Part shown: positions 38,374-50,145 of the stretch, in pieces | How positions within the stretch are numbered: position 1 is the first letter of the stretch | Layout: the number at the start of each line of letters is the position of its first letter | Assembly: GCA_020253445.1 (NCBI GenBank) | Contig: JADCBP010000009.1 | Span: 124,001-188,000, forward strand | DNA length: 64,000 bases | Reading direction: 5' to 3' | DNA from: Methylobacterium sp. | Lineage (GTDB): Bacteria; Pseudomonadota; Alphaproteobacteria; Rhizobiales; Beijerinckiaceae | The notes under the pieces: model-generated | Database searches by the model: none | What the model was told of the DNA's origin: nothing | Seen by the model: the letters and a program-made list of their open reading frames with translations, nothing else | Translations under genes and position numbers: made by a program

Positions 38374-39039
38374 ATGTCGGATATCTTTCGCGAGGTGGAT
38401 GAGGAAGTCCGCCGCGACAAGGCGCAGGAAATCTGGAGAAAGCACGGACCGAAATTCATCGCGGCTGCGCTGCTGTTCATCGCCAGTGTCGCCGGTTGGC
38501 AATTCTGGCAATCCCAGCAACTCAAGCAGCGCGCCGCCGCCGGCGCGGCCTTCGAGGCGGCCATTGCCGAAGCCAATGGCGACAAGCCCGAGGCGCAGGC
38601 CAGCCTGACCGCCCTTTCGGCCGGCAGGAGCGGCTCCTATCCCGCCCTGTCGCGCATCCGGCTCGCTTCCGAAATGGCCCGCACCGCGAAGGACGACGCG
38701 GCACGCGCCAATGCGATCTCCGCCTTCGACGCGATTGCCGCCGATTCGGCGCTGCCGAATGAATGGCGCGAGCTTGCGAAACTGCGCGCGGGCCTGCTGC
38801 TCATCGATTCCGCGCCGCTCGCGGAGATCGAGAAACGGCTCTCGCCGCTGATTTCGGCCAATGGCATCTTCCGCCATTCCGCGCGGGAGGGCGTGGCGCT
38901 CTCAGCCTGGAGGCACAAGGAGAACGCGAAGGCGCTCGACGCGCTGCAGGCGATCATCCTGGATGCCGAAACGCCGCAGGGCTTGCGCCAGCGCGCCGAA
39001 TTGCTGCTTGCGGTGGTGCGCGCCGGCCCGATCAGATGA
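38374..39039 (+). CDS. YfgM-like tetratricopeptide membrane protein
   Basis: 221 residues. A cytoplasmic start ([25 protein letters not shown], in pieces), one transmembrane helix near 31-47 ([18 protein letters not shown]) and a periplasmic region of TPR-like helices rich in Ala, Leu and Glu. The layout matches the YfgM family, an ancillary factor at the SecYEG translocon. It precedes der by 7 bp. The link to der resembles that of E. coli, where yfgM and bamB precede der; no bamB is present here. Confidence 0.85.
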   Translation: MSDIFREVDEEVRRDKAQEIWRKHGPKFIAAALLFIASVAGWQFWQSQQLKQRAAAGAAFEAAIAEANGDKPEAQASLTALSAGRSGSYPALSRIRLASEMARTAKDDAARANAISAFDAIAADSALPNEWRELAKLRAGLLLIDSAPLAEIEKRLSPLISANGIFRHSAREGVALSAWRHKENAKALDALQAIILDAETPQGLRQRAELLLAVVRAGPIR

Positions 39040-39046
39040 GGCCGTC

Positions 39047-40474
39047 GTGCTGAAACTCGCGCTGGTGGGGAGACCGAACGTCGGCAAATCGACCCTGTTC
39101 AACCGCCTCGTGGGCAAGAAGCTCGCGCTGGTGGATGATCGGCCGGGCGTGACGCGCGATCGCCGTCTCGGCGAAGCCCGCATCGGGCCGGAACGTTTCA
39201 CCGTAATTGATACGGCGGGCCTCGAGGATGCCGCCGCCGACAGCCTCTTAGCGCGCATGCGCCAGCAGACGGAAGCGGCCATCGCGGAAAGCGATGGCGT
39301 GATTTTCCTCATCGACGGCCGTGCGGGGCTCATGCCGGATGATCGGCATTTCGCCGAACTCGTTCGCCGATCTGGCAAGCCCGTCATTCTCGTTGCCAAC
39401 AAGGTCGAGGGAAAGCAGGGCATGGCCGGTGCCTATGAGGCCTTCAGCCTCGGCCTCGGCGATCCGCTCGCGATTTCGGCCGAGCATGGCGAGGGCATGG
39501 GCGAACTTTATGAGGCCATTCTCGCGCAGCTCGATGCCAAGGCCGGGCGCGAGGCGACCCCGGTGCCCGAGCCGGAGAGCGATGAGGCCGAGACCGATCT
39601 CGACGTTTTCGACGCGGATGACGAGGAAAGCGAGGATCTCGAGAATTCCAGCAAACCCCTGCGCATCGCGATTCTGGGGCGTCCGAATGCGGGCAAATCC
39701 ACACTGATCAACACGATGCTGGGCGAGGATCGCCTGCTTGTCGGGCCGGAGGCGGGGATCACCCGCGACTCCATCGGGCTTGATTGGGAGTGGCGCGGGC
39801 GCAAGGTGAAGGTGTTCGACACCGCCGGTCTCAGGAAGCGCGCGCGCATCGAGGACAAGGTGGAGAAGCTCGCCGCGGGCGATGCCATCCGCGCCGCGAA
39901 ATTCGCGGAGGTCGTGGTGGTGCTGCTCGACGCGACCATCGCGCTCGAGAAGCAGGATCTCACGATCATCGATCTCATCGAGCGCGAGGGCCGCGCCGTG
40001 GTGATCGGGCTCAACAAATGGGACCTGATCGAGACGCGCGGCGCCACGCTCTCGACGCTCAGGGAAGAGACGCAGCGCCTGCTGCCGCAGGTGAAGGGTT
40101 GCCCGATCGTGCCGCTTTCGGGCCTTGCGGGGCAGGGCATCGACAAGCTCATGGAAGGCGTCGTTTCCGCCTGGAAGGTGTGGAACGCGCGCATTTCCAC
40201 GGCGAAGCTCAACCGCTGGCTGGAGGGCGTCACGCAGAACCACCCGCCGCCCGCTGTTTCCGGCCGCCGCATCAAGCTGCGCTACGCGACACAGGTGAAG
40301 ACGCGGCCGCCGCATTTCGCGATCTTCGGCAACCAGCTCGACGCCTTGCCCGAGGCCTATCGCCGCTATCTCGTGAATTCGCTGCGCGAGAACTTCAACC
40401 TGCCGGGCACGCCGATCCGCCTCTCCTTGCGCACCAGCGAGAACCCTTACGAGAACCGCCGCAAGCGGGGTTGA
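39047..40474 (+). CDS. der: GTPase Der (EngA), ribosome biogenesis
   Basis: 475 residues with two GTPase domains in tandem, unique to Der. G domain 1: GRPNVGKST (8-16), DTAG, NKVE. G domain 2: GRPNAGKST near 210, DTAG, NKWD. A C-terminal KH-like domain follows ([16 protein letters not shown]-type region; actual [14 protein letters not shown]). An acidic linker of about 40 residues separates the domains. It helps to assemble the 50S subunit. The start is GTG at 39047; no good ATG is nearby. Confidence 0.96.
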   Translation: MLKLALVGRPNVGKSTLFNRLVGKKLALVDDRPGVTRDRRLGEARIGPERFTVIDTAGLEDAAADSLLARMRQQTEAAIAESDGVIFLIDGRAGLMPDDRHFAELVRRSGKPVILVANKVEGKQGMAGAYEAFSLGLGDPLAISAEHGEGMGELYEAILAQLDAKAGREATPVPEPESDEAETDLDVFDADDEESEDLENSSKPLRIAILGRPNAGKSTLINTMLGEDRLLVGPEAGITRDSIGLDWEWRGRKVKVFDTAGLRKRARIEDKVEKLAAGDAIRAAKFAEVVVVLLDATIALEKQDLTIIDLIEREGRAVVIGLNKWDLIETRGATLSTLREETQRLLPQVKGCPIVPLSGLAGQGIDKLMEGVVSAWKVWNARISTAKLNRWLEGVTQNHPPPAVSGRRIKLRYATQVKTRPPHFAIFGNQLDALPEAYRRYLVNSLRENFNLPGTPIRLSLRTSENPYENRRKRG

Positions 40475-40667
40475 TCTGCGCCTTGCGCGATGGCGCGTTC
40501 AGCCTGACGATCCCGCCAATCTCGGTCTTCACGCAGGTATCGAGGCAGGTCTTTCGGCTGCTCTTGCGGTGCGGGATGTTTCCCCACGCCCCACCGCCGC
40601 TTTGGCCAAGGTGGAGAAGGCCACGTCTTGCGGCACATCAACAGCAAGCCGGCGGAACGGATCCGGG

Positions 40668-41414
40668 TTACGCAGGCGCGCGGAAGCTCAGCACCGCCCG
40701 GCGGGGGAAATCGAAGATCTTGCCCGTCTCCTGCCAGTCCGGCGCGGCCATGGCCACGAGATGGGGGGTGATCTCGTGCGGGGCGGGAAGCGTCATCGGG
40801 TCCTCGCCCGGCGCGGCCTCGGCGCGCATGCGGGTGCGCGTGCGGCCCGGATTGACCAGCATCACCTTGATGTTCGTGATGTTCCTGACTTCCTCGGCCC
40901 AATCCCGGCACATCAGGTCGAGTGCCGCCTTCGAGGCGCCGTAGCAGCCCCAATAGGCGTTCGCATTCGAGCCCGCGGCTGAGGAGATGAAGATCGCGCG
41001 ACCGGCTTTCGAAGCCCGAAGCAGCGGGTCCATCGAGCGGATGAGACGGAAATTCGCCGTCACGTTGATCGCGAAAACGCGCTCCCAGTGCTTCGGCTCG
41101 ATATGGTTCAGCGGCGAGATCGGCCCGAGGGTCGCGCCATTGCCAACCAGCACATCCAGCTTGCCCCAACGCTCGTGGATGGAAAGCCCGAGGCGATCCA
41201 GCGCATCGAAATCCGTGAGGTCGAGCGGCACCAATGTCGCTGAACCGCCGATGGCCTTGATCTCGTCATCCAGCGATTCGAGCCCGCCCACCGTGCGCGC
41301 CAGCGCGATGACATGGGCACCGGCTTTGGCGAAGGCGAGGGCGGTTTCCCGTCCGATGCCGCGCGAGGCGCCCGTGACGAGCGCGATGCGGCCGGAAAGC
41401 ACTTTCTCGGTCAT
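40668..41414 (-). CDS. SDR-family oxidoreductase (YciK-like)
   Basis: 248 residues. Cofactor motif TGASRGIGRE near 15-23, NGATLGP near 92, and the catalytic YGASK near 160-164 with a Ser upstream in ISSAAG. Helix content is typical of classical SDRs. It lies just downstream of purF on the minus strand, with 4 bp between purF's stop (41419) and its ATG, and may be co-transcribed. No substrate can be named. Confidence 0.88.
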   Translation of the reverse strand: MTEKVLSGRIALVTGASRGIGRETALAFAKAGAHVIALARTVGGLESLDDEIKAIGGSATLVPLDLTDFDALDRLGLSIHERWGKLDVLVGNGATLGPISPLNHIEPKHWERVFAINVTANFRLIRSMDPLLRASKAGRAIFISSAAGSNANAYWGCYGASKAALDLMCRDWAEEVRNITNIKVMLVNPGRTRTRMRAEAAPGEDPMTLPAPHEITPHLVAMAAPDWQETGKIFDFPRRAVLSFRAPA

Positions 41415-41418
41415 GGTG

Positions 41419-42906
<1,488 letters not shown>

Positions 42907-42949
42907 GACCGACAATCCTAGCAGGGGAGACGAATGCGCCGGGTCGTCC

Positions 42950-43555
42950 TCAGGGCTTGGGCTGGGGGGCGGCCGGCGGCGTTACCGGGGCCGGAGGCAC
43001 AGGGGCACCGGGACCGGATTGCTTGAATTCCTCCGTCGCCTTCTTGATGGGCGTTGCGATCGACTCGTCGAGATTTTCCGGCAGTATCGCCTTCAGCCGT
43101 TCCCAGCTCGTGGTGAGGACGGGCCGGAACTTCGCTTCCGAAACCCATTGCGGCTGCTGCTTCTCGGCCACGAGCCAAGAAAAGAAGCCGAAGCCGATGA
43201 TGGCGAGCAGGAAACCACGCGCTGCGCCGAACAGGAAGCCGAGCGTGCGATCCAGCGCGCCAATGCGGCTGTCGAGAATGAAATCCGAGAGCTTCGAGGT
43301 GACGATGTAGCTCACCATCAGGGTGGCAAGGAACACGCTGCCGAATGCAAGGCCATTCACCAGCAGCGGCGGCTGCTTGGCCACATATTGCACCACATAG
43401 GGCGCGGCCTGCGGATAGAAGAAATAGGCGACAACGGCCGCTATCGCCCAGGAGGCAATCGCCAGCACCTCACGCGTGAAACCGCGCACCATCGCAAGAA
43501 GGCCTGAAACAAGCACGATTCCAATGACGAGAAGATCGAGAATGGTAACCGGCAT
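42950..43555 (-). CDS. cvpA: CvpA family membrane protein
   Basis: 201 residues with four membrane segments in the first 150 (TILDLLVIGIVLVSGLLAMVRG start, in pieces; ARGFLLAIIGFGFF). A Pro-rich C-terminal tail (PVPPAPVTPPAAPQPKP) is cytoplasmic or periplasmic. CvpA relates to colicin V production and bile/envelope stress. It is upstream of purF, as in many proteobacteria. Confidence 0.9.
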   Translation of the reverse strand: MPVTILDLLVIGIVLVSGLLAMVRGFTREVLAIASWAIAAVVAYFFYPQAAPYVVQYVAKQPPLLVNGLAFGSVFLATLMVSYIVTSKLSDFILDSRIGALDRTLGFLFGAARGFLLAIIGFGFFSWLVAEKQQPQWVSEAKFRPVLTTSWERLKAILPENLDESIATPIKKATEEFKQSGPGAPVPPAPVTPPAAPQPKP

Positions 43556-43632
43556 TGGGACTCCTTGGGGCGAACGCCAATGCGCCGCATATAACGGCTC
43601 GCTTCGGCTTCGTCACCCCGTCTCGGCGGTAC

Positions 43633-45048
43633 TCAGCCGGAAATTGACGCGGAACTTCGGGGTTTGGCCTTGCCGCCGGCAATCTTGGCCACGACATCGG
43701 CGATCTGACGAACGGGATGCAGGGCAAGGCCCAGCTTCGCCCCGGCATCCTGCACCCCTTCCGGCAGCAGGGCTTGCGTGAAACCGAGCTTCACGGCCTC
43801 CTTCAGCCGCGCGGCCGCTTGCGGAACGGGCCGCACCAGGCCGGAGAGGCTCACCTCGCCGAACAGCGCCATCTGCGCGGGGATCGGCACATCCGCGAGC
43901 GAGGAGACGAGCGCGGCCGCCACCGCGAGATCCGCCGCCGGTTCCATGATGCGGAATCCGCCCGCGACATTCATGTAGACATCATGCTGTCCCAGGCGAA
44001 CGCCCGCGCGCGCTTCCAGCACGGCCAGCACCATGGCGAGGCGGCTCGAATCCCAGCCCACAACCGCGCGGCGTGGCGTGCCGAGCGCGGAGGGTGTCAC
44101 CAGCGCCTGAATCTCGATCAGCAGCGGCCGCGTGCCCTCCATGCCGGCAAAGACCGCCGTGCCGGAGACCGTGGCGTCGCGCGCGCCGAGAAAGAGGGCA
44201 GAGGGGTTCGGCACCTCGACGAGACCCTCGGCGCTCATCTCGAAGACGCCGATCTCATCGGTTGCGCCGAAGCGGTTCTTCACCGCGCGCAGGATTCGGA
44301 AATGATGGCCCGCATCGCCCTCGAAGCTCATCACGGCATCGACCATGTGCTCGACCACGCGCGGGCCCGCGATCTGCCCGTCCTTGGTCACGTGCCCCAC
44401 GAGGATGATCGCCGCGCCGGAACTCTTGGCGAAGCGGATCAACCCTTGCGCTGCCGCGCGCACCTGGGTCACCGTGCCGGGCGCCGCCTCGGCCGCTTCG
44501 GTCCACATGGTCTGGATCGAATCAATAATGACGAGGCGTGGCGGGGCGCCCTGGCCGAGGGTGGTGAGGATATCCTCGACGCTCGTCTCCGCCGCGAGTT
44601 CCACCGGGGCGGATTCCAGCCCGAGACGCTGGGCGCGCAGACGCACCTGCCCCGCGCTTTCCTCGCCCGAGATGTAGATCGCGCGGAAATTCCTGCGCGC
44701 CACCGCGGCTGCCGCCTGGATGAGCAGCGTGGATTTCCCGATGCCCGGTTCGCCACCGAGCAGGATCACCGAGCCTTTCACGAAGCCGCCGCCGGTCACG
44801 CGGTCCAGTTCCGCGATGCCGCTCGCGATGCGCGGGGCATCCATCGCTTCGCCCGTCAGGTTCTCGAGCGCGAAGACGCGTCCCTTCCTCAGCCGCGCGC
44901 CACCACTGGCAACTGGCGCGGCTGTGGCAGCCGTTGCGGCTTCCTCGGCGATGGAATTCCATTCGCCGCAGGCATCGCATTTGCCCTGCCAGCGCTGGTG
45001 GACCGCGCCGCAGGCCTGGCAGGCAAAGGTGGATGTGCGCTTGGCCAA
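43633..45048 (-). CDS. radA: DNA repair protein RadA (Sms)
   Basis: 471 residues. Zinc finger with Cys10, Cys13, Cys24 and Cys27 (CQACGAVHQRWQGKCDACG region). RecA-like ATPase with Walker A GEPGIGKST (99-107), the KNRFG motif, and a C-terminal Lon-like domain (QVALMAVVLASLADVPIP-type; actual VSSLADVPIPAQMALFGEVSLSG). RadA processes recombination intermediates as a branch-migration helicase. cvpA follows after 77 bp. Confidence 0.95.
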   Translation of the reverse strand: MAKRTSTFACQACGAVHQRWQGKCDACGEWNSIAEEAATAATAAPVASGGARLRKGRVFALENLTGEAMDAPRIASGIAELDRVTGGGFVKGSVILLGGEPGIGKSTLLIQAAAAVARRNFRAIYISGEESAGQVRLRAQRLGLESAPVELAAETSVEDILTTLGQGAPPRLVIIDSIQTMWTEAAEAAPGTVTQVRAAAQGLIRFAKSSGAAIILVGHVTKDGQIAGPRVVEHMVDAVMSFEGDAGHHFRILRAVKNRFGATDEIGVFEMSAEGLVEVPNPSALFLGARDATVSGTAVFAGMEGTRPLLIEIQALVTPSALGTPRRAVVGWDSSRLAMVLAVLEARAGVRLGQHDVYMNVAGGFRIMEPAADLAVAAALVSSLADVPIPAQMALFGEVSLSGLVRPVPQAAARLKEAVKLGFTQALLPEGVQDAGAKLGLALHPVRQIADVVAKIAGGKAKPRSSASISG

Positions 45049-45216
45049 GATCTTTCCGTTCGGGCGCGAGGGCTGAGACGAATCCGTCGCATGTTAGGCT
45101 GGTTTCGTGAGGCATTGAAATGGGGGGCGGACCCGGATCGGAAGTCTGGAGGCAGGGATCCTTTAAGAGTCGCATGCTAAACTACCGGTTGCAATTGATG
45201 GATCTGGAGCCGCTTC

Positions 45217-45438
45217 ATGTCTTCCGGGGTCAGCGCCTCGACGTTCGCCCGTGCCAGCTCATCCTCGTCGGCCAATGCCCTGGCCCTTCGCAAACGCGTG
45301 CTGACCCAATTCCAGATCCGCACTGAGAAGGACGCGGCGAACGCGACCGTGAATGTGCTGAACCAGAGCCTTGAAGCCCAGCGTATCCGCAAGCCCGACG
45401 CGCGATCGCTGATGCAGATCCTCAATATTCAGGCCTGA
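45217..45438 (+). CDS. Small hypothetical protein
   Basis: 73 residues. Ser/Ala-rich first 20 residues, then ALALRKRVLTQFQIRTEKDA, a likely helix, and the C-terminal segment RKPDARSLMQILNIQA. The ATG follows GGAG at seven bases. It ends convergent with alr and overlaps its 3' end by 10 bp. No family was recognised. Good ribosome-binding site and typical codon use support it, but it is not certain. Confidence 0.55.
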   Translation: MSSGVSASTFARASSSSSANALALRKRVLTQFQIRTEKDAANATVNVLNQSLEAQRIRKPDARSLMQILNIQA

Positions 45439-46586
45439 TCCACGTAAACCCGCTCGTATCGCCTCCCGAGATTGGTGAGGATTTCGTAGCCGATGGTCCT
45501 CGCGGCCTCGCCCACGCGGTCGATGTCGAGGCCATCGCCGATCAGCGTCGCGAAATCGCCGATCTTCACGCTGCCCCGGGGCAGGCGGGTGATATCCACC
45601 GTGATGAGATCCATCGAGACATTGCCCGCGAAGGGGCATTCCCGGCCCGCGATGATCGCATAACCGCCGGCGCGATCAGGTTTCGCGCCGGCATTGCGCG
45701 GATAGCCATCGGCATAGCCGCAGGAGAGAGTTGCGATCAGGCTGTCGCGCGTCGCGCGGAAATTCGAATTGTAGCCCACGGTCTCGCCCGCCGGGACGGG
45801 CGTGATCTGGATCACCGGCGCCTCAAGCCGCACAACGGCGCGCATCGGGTTCTTCCGTCCCGGCGTGGGATTGCCACCATAGAGCGCGTAGCCGGGCCGC
45901 GAGAGCGGATAGCGGCCGGCCGCGGCCGTGAAATGTCCCGAGGAATTGCAGAGGCTTAGGCGAAGAGGCTGATTCGATGTCGAAAGTTCCGGAATCGATG
46001 CGCGAGCTTTCTCAATCAGCGTCGCAAGTTCGCCGAACACCCCGATCTGCCGCGCCGTCATCATGTCATCCGGCACTTCCGACGAGACGAAGTGGCTCAT
46101 GACAAGCGATAGGTCGTCCCACGGGATTTCACCGGCCGCCAGAAGATCGCGGAAGGCCTCCGGGCGCAGGCCCAGCCGGTTCATGCCGGTATCGACATGC
46201 AGGGCCGCGCGCTCCGCCTCGGGCTCCTCATCGCGATAAGCCTTCCAGGCCGTGATTTCCGACATTGTTCCGAGCACGGGCGCGAGCCGATGGGCGCGAT
46301 AGGCCGCGAGGTCGCCCGCAGCGAGGCCGTTCAGCACGAAGATTTCGCCATCCGGCAGGGCAGCCCGCGCGCGGACGCCCTCGGAGAGATGGGCGACGAA
46401 GAAGCTGCGGCAACCGGCCTTGTGCAGGGCCGGGGCGGCCTTCTCGATCCCCAGGCCATAGGCATCCGCCTTGATGACCGCCCCCGCCAAGCCCGGCGCG
46501 TTGAGCGCATTGAGTTTTCGCCAATTGTCGGCCAGCGCGCCGAGATCGATCGTGAGCCGCGCGGCCTGCGAGGCGAGGCGGCTCAT
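45429..46586 (-). CDS. alr: Alanine racemase
   Basis: PLP-dependent enzyme of 385 residues that makes D-alanine for peptidoglycan. Lys39 in AVIKADAYGLG binds PLP; the second-base Tyr lies in the C-terminal domain (ETVGYNSNF). The motifs MSHFVSSE, NSSGHF and RPGYALYGG are present. The ATG at 46586 overlaps the dnaB stop (ATGA). A second, catabolic racemase gene is not in the window. Confidence 0.95.
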   Translation of the reverse strand: MSRLASQAARLTIDLGALADNWRKLNALNAPGLAGAVIKADAYGLGIEKAAPALHKAGCRSFFVAHLSEGVRARAALPDGEIFVLNGLAAGDLAAYRAHRLAPVLGTMSEITAWKAYRDEEPEAERAALHVDTGMNRLGLRPEAFRDLLAAGEIPWDDLSLVMSHFVSSEVPDDMMTARQIGVFGELATLIEKARASIPELSTSNQPLRLSLCNSSGHFTAAAGRYPLSRPGYALYGGNPTPGRKNPMRAVVRLEAPVIQITPVPAGETVGYNSNFRATRDSLIATLSCGYADGYPRNAGAKPDRAGGYAIIAGRECPFAGNVSMDLITVDITRLPRGSVKIGDFATLIGDGLDIDRVGEAARTIGYEILTNLGRRYERVYVDQA

Positions 46587-48070
46587 TCCAGCCGCTCCGG
46601 CAGGTAATCTTCCTTCGCCAGATCCGAGAACTTCGTGATATTCGCCTCGAATTGCAGCTGCACCGTGCCGGTGGGGCCATGGCGCTGCTTGCCGATGATC
46701 ACCTCGGCCTTGCCGTGCACGCGCTCCATCTCCTGCTGCCACTTCAGGTGCTCTTCGCTGCCGGGCTTGGGCTCGCGGTTGTTGAGGTAATATTCCTCGC
46801 GGTAGACGAACATCACCACGTCCGCATCCTGCTCGATCGAGCCGGATTCACGCAGGTCCGAGAGCTGCGGGCGCTTGTCGTCGCGGCTTTCCACCTGGCG
46901 CGAGAGCTGCGAGAGCGCGATGATCGGTACATTCAGTTCCTTCGCCAGCGCCTTCATGCCCGTGGTGATCTCGGTCAGCTCCTGCACGCGGTTCTCGCCC
47001 TTCTTCGAGGCACCGGAAAGAAGCTGGAGGTAGTCGACCACGAGGAGATCCAGCCCGTGCTGGCGCTTCAGGCGCCGCGCGCGCGCCGCCAATTGCGCGA
47101 TGGAAATGCCGCCGGATTGATCGATATGGAGCGGAATGCTCTGCATTTCGGCGACAGCCTGATGCAGGCGGCCGAATTCCTCGCTCGAAACGTCACCGCG
47201 CCGGATCTTGAAGGAGGGCACGCCGGATTGTTCGGCGATGATACGGGTTGCGAGCTGTTCGGCGCTCATTTCGAGGCTGAAAAAGCCGACAATGCCGCCC
47301 GAGACCGTCTTCAACATGCCATCAGGCTGGCGTTCGCCGCGCCAGGCCCGCGCGATGTTGTAGGCGATGTTCGTGGCCAGCGAGGTCTTGCCCATGCCGG
47401 GGCGGCCCGCGAGGATGATGAGGTCGCTTCGCTGCAAGCCGCCCATGCGCTGGTCGAGATCGGAGAGGCCGGTCGCGGTGCCCGAAAGGCCGCCATCGCG
47501 CTTGTAGGCCTCGCTCGCCATCTGGATCGCGAGGGTCAGCGCCGAGGAGAAGCTCTGGAAGCCGCCTTCGAAACGGCCGCTTTCCGCGAGCGCATAGAGC
47601 TTGCGCTCGGCTTCCTCGATCTGCTGGCGGGGTATGTCCTCCACCGGCGCATCATAGGCGCGGCCCGCCATGTCCTCGCCGATGGTGATGAGCGTGCGGC
47701 GCAGCGCCAGATCATGCACCGTGCGGCCATATTCGCCGGCATTCGAGATGGTTGTCGCCGCCGCCGCCAGCCGGCCGAGATATTGAGCCACCGTGATGCC
47801 GCCAAGATCGACATCCGGCAGGTAGGTCTTGATGGTGATGGGTGTGGCGACCTTGCCCGCCTTCAGGAGCTTGCCCATCACGTCGAAGATCGCGCCGTGG
47901 ATCTTCTCGTAGAAATGCTCGGGCTGCAGGAAATCCGACACACGGTCGAAGGCCTCGTTGTTCACGAGGATCGCGCCCAGCAGGGCCTGCTCCGCCTCCA
48001 GATTATGCGGAGCGAGCCGCAAAGACTGTTCCGGTGAGCTGTCCGGGGCAAGGCGGGCGAGGGCAACCAT
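46583..48070 (-). CDS. dnaB: Replicative DNA helicase DnaB
   Basis: Hexameric helicase of 495 residues from the ATG at 48070. N-terminal domain PHNLEAEQALLGAILVNNEAF (in parts), then the RecA-like domain with Walker A GRPGMGKT (222-229), Walker B LLVVDYLQLLSG and the arginine-finger region. No intein. It follows rplI after a 268-bp gap containing a terminator, and alr overlaps its end. Confidence 0.97.
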   Translation of the reverse strand: MVALARLAPDSSPEQSLRLAPHNLEAEQALLGAILVNNEAFDRVSDFLQPEHFYEKIHGAIFDVMGKLLKAGKVATPITIKTYLPDVDLGGITVAQYLGRLAAAATTISNAGEYGRTVHDLALRRTLITIGEDMAGRAYDAPVEDIPRQQIEEAERKLYALAESGRFEGGFQSFSSALTLAIQMASEAYKRDGGLSGTATGLSDLDQRMGGLQRSDLIILAGRPGMGKTSLATNIAYNIARAWRGERQPDGMLKTVSGGIVGFFSLEMSAEQLATRIIAEQSGVPSFKIRRGDVSSEEFGRLHQAVAEMQSIPLHIDQSGGISIAQLAARARRLKRQHGLDLLVVDYLQLLSGASKKGENRVQELTEITTGMKALAKELNVPIIALSQLSRQVESRDDKRPQLSDLRESGSIEQDADVVMFVYREEYYLNNREPKPGSEEHLKWQQEMERVHGKAEVIIGKQRHGPTGTVQLQFEANITKFSDLAKEDYLPERLE

Positions 48071-48221
48071 GGTCGTGATCGTTTCCGTCCGGGTGTCCGG
48101 TCTCTTGCTTCGGTTCTGCGGCTCTTTCGGGGATTGATCGCGCCACGCGCCACGGCGGCCTGCCGATTGCCCGTTTCGCGATTCCCGCGCCGCCTTCAGC
48201 AGAAGCGCAAAGGCCGCGAAC

Positions 48222-48249
48222 AAAAAAGGCCCCCCGTTTCCGGGAGGCC
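48222..48249 (-). terminator. Rho-independent terminator after rplI
   Basis: On the minus strand GGCCTCCCG, loop GAAA, CGGGGGGCC is followed by six T residues. It lies 90 bp beyond the rplI stop and would end the rpsF-rpsR-DUF2232-rplI transcript before dnaB. Confidence 0.88.
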
Positions 48250-48338
48250 GCATGATGAGCGATTCACACAGTGATTCACAGGCAAAAAATATTGGCCGGG
48301 CGCTGTGCATCCTGCCGCTTGAGTGCGGCAGAAAAGCC

Positions 48339-48905
48339 TCAGAGCTCCGCGCCCGGGCCGGCATCGGCGAGGGCCGCGCCGATCTCGAGGCCGAGATCGT
48401 CGAGGTTGTCCTCCTCGCGCACCAGCACATTCTCGCCGCGTGACTGGCGCTCGGCCTCTTCGGGCGAACGGGCGACATTGATCGTCACGCCAACCGAGAC
48501 TTCCGGGTGCAGGACGATCGAGACCTGATGCAGGCCGAGCGTCTTGATCGGGGTATCGAGCGCCACCTGGCCGCGGTTCAGCGTGAAGCCGCCGGCGGTG
48601 ACCACATCGGTGATGTCGCGCGCGGAGACCGAACCATAGAGCACGCCCGATTCACCGGCCTGGCGGATGAGGGTGAAGCTCTGGCCATCGAGCTTGCCGC
48701 CCACGGCCTGGGCGTCCTTCCTGCGGGCGAGGTTGTTGGCTTCGAGCTGGGCGCGCTCGGCCGCGAATTTCGACTTGTTCGCTTCGGTCGCGCGGAGCGC
48801 CTTGTTGCGCGGGAGAAGGAAGTTGCGGGCATAGCCGTCCTTCACCTTCACCACATCGCCCATCTGGCCCAGCTTGGCCACGCGTTCGAGGAGAATCACT
48901 TCCAT
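48339..48905 (-). CDS. rplI: 50S ribosomal protein L9
   Basis: 188 residues. N-terminal domain [19 protein letters not shown] with [19 protein letters not shown], then the long connecting helix and C-terminal RNA-binding domain. The C-terminal tail after about 160 is acidic and longer than in E. coli (149). The order rpsF-rpsR-(membrane protein)-rplI is typical of alphaproteobacteria. Confidence 0.97.
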   Translation of the reverse strand: MEVILLERVAKLGQMGDVVKVKDGYARNFLLPRNKALRATEANKSKFAAERAQLEANNLARRKDAQAVGGKLDGQSFTLIRQAGESGVLYGSVSARDITDVVTAGGFTLNRGQVALDTPIKTLGLHQVSIVLHPEVSVGVTINVARSPEEAERQSRGENVLVREEDNLDDLGLEIGAALADAGPGAEL

Positions 48906-48956
48906 GGTCTTTGCTCCGTTTGAGGTCGTCTTGTCCGGGGTTGAGGTTCAGCGGTC

Positions 48957-49889
48957 TCAGCGCTTGCGGTTGCGCAGGTCGAGAAGGTGATCGGCTATGC
49001 CCACGCCCACGAGGAGCAGGGCCGGCAGACCGAAAATGAAGATCGAGCCCCAGGCTGCCGCCAGCAGCAGCCCGCGGCCATTCTGGCCGGCGAGGCGCAT
49101 ATGCAGCACCGCAAGGCCCTGAAGCATCAGCAGGAAACCAAGTCCCAAGGCGAGGATCGCCGCGAAGACACCGGTATAGCCATCCCACATGCCGACCAGC
49201 AGCGTGGCACCGAACAGGATGAGGCTGCCGCCGGGCAGGCGGAACCCGTTGAACGCGGGTTTCCCATAGATCAACCGGCCCGAACGCTCCGCCACCATCG
49301 CACCGAAGGCCGCGCTCATCACCAGCGTCACGATGATGATGAGACCGGAAAACGGCAGCATGATCGACGCCATCAGTTCGACGACCCGGTTGAAAGTTGC
49401 GGGGTCCGCCAGCGCCGGGTTGCCGGGGACGGACATGACCCGCAGGCCATCGGCCACGAATTCACGCAGATGCGACATGAAGCGCGCATAATCCGGCTCG
49501 ATCCAGAGTGAAGAGCCGACGATCACCATCGCGAGATAGCCCGTCATGACGAGCGCGAGCTGGCCGGTGACGATGCCGTCGCGGCGGATATCCCGATCCG
49601 GCGCGGCAAAGGCACGCTCGGCCGCCGCGGGGATGACGAAGGCCGGCAAGGCGAAAAGGGTAGCGAAGGCCATCGCGGCGCGATTGCCGGTGGCAAGGTC
49701 GATCAGGATCGCGCCGAACAATCCGGCAAGGGCGCCTGCCAGCGCGTGCCAGCCGAAGCTCGTGATGAAGAGCGGCAGCGGTGCCACGAGAAACAGGAAG
49801 GCGAGCGACACCACCCCCGGCGTCAGCATCCCCGAAAGGAGCGCCGAGGCAAAGCCCGCAAGGCCCGCCAGAAGGATGATCTGCACCAT
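48957..49889 (-). CDS. DUF2232 membrane protein
   Basis: 310 residues with about eight hydrophobic segments and no soluble domain. The pattern matches the DUF2232/YybS family, whose members in alphaproteobacteria lie between rpsR and rplI, as here. Function unknown; a transport role is possible. It starts 256 bp after the rpsR stop, a gap with a palindromic element. Confidence 0.82.
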   Translation of the reverse strand: MVQIILLAGLAGFASALLSGMLTPGVVSLAFLFLVAPLPLFITSFGWHALAGALAGLFGAILIDLATGNRAAMAFATLFALPAFVIPAAAERAFAAPDRDIRRDGIVTGQLALVMTGYLAMVIVGSSLWIEPDYARFMSHLREFVADGLRVMSVPGNPALADPATFNRVVELMASIMLPFSGLIIIVTLVMSAAFGAMVAERSGRLIYGKPAFNGFRLPGGSLILFGATLLVGMWDGYTGVFAAILALGLGFLLMLQGLAVLHMRLAGQNGRGLLLAAAWGSIFIFGLPALLLVGVGIADHLLDLRNRKR

Positions 49890-50004
49890 CGTCTCGTTGT
49901 CCCGAAACCGGATTTTCCGGCGGTTAGAAGCGAAAAGCGCGTGAGGCGGCGTCTTTTCGGTTCAGCGGATCCGAGCGGATTTCAACCGCCCGGACGACTT
50001 TCCA

Positions 50005-50052
50005 GGAGCATTTTCCAGCGAAGCCGAGCCCGGTCCGCGTGAAGAAAATGCG
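50005..50052. repeat. Palindromic repeat element, copy B
   Basis: 48-bp copy, most like the copy in rsmB in its centre (AGCGAAG...CCGGT.CGCGTGAAG) and with the same perfect ends GCATTTTC and GAAAATGC as copy A. It lies in the gap between rpsR and the DUF2232 gene. See findings. Confidence 0.8.
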
Positions 50053-50145
50053 CAGGGTCAAAACAGGGGCGGAAGCCCCTGGCCTCGAAACCGGCGAGCA
50101 GGCCCGCCGGTTCTGTTTTTCCGCAGGCGGCCAAAGCCGCTGCCA

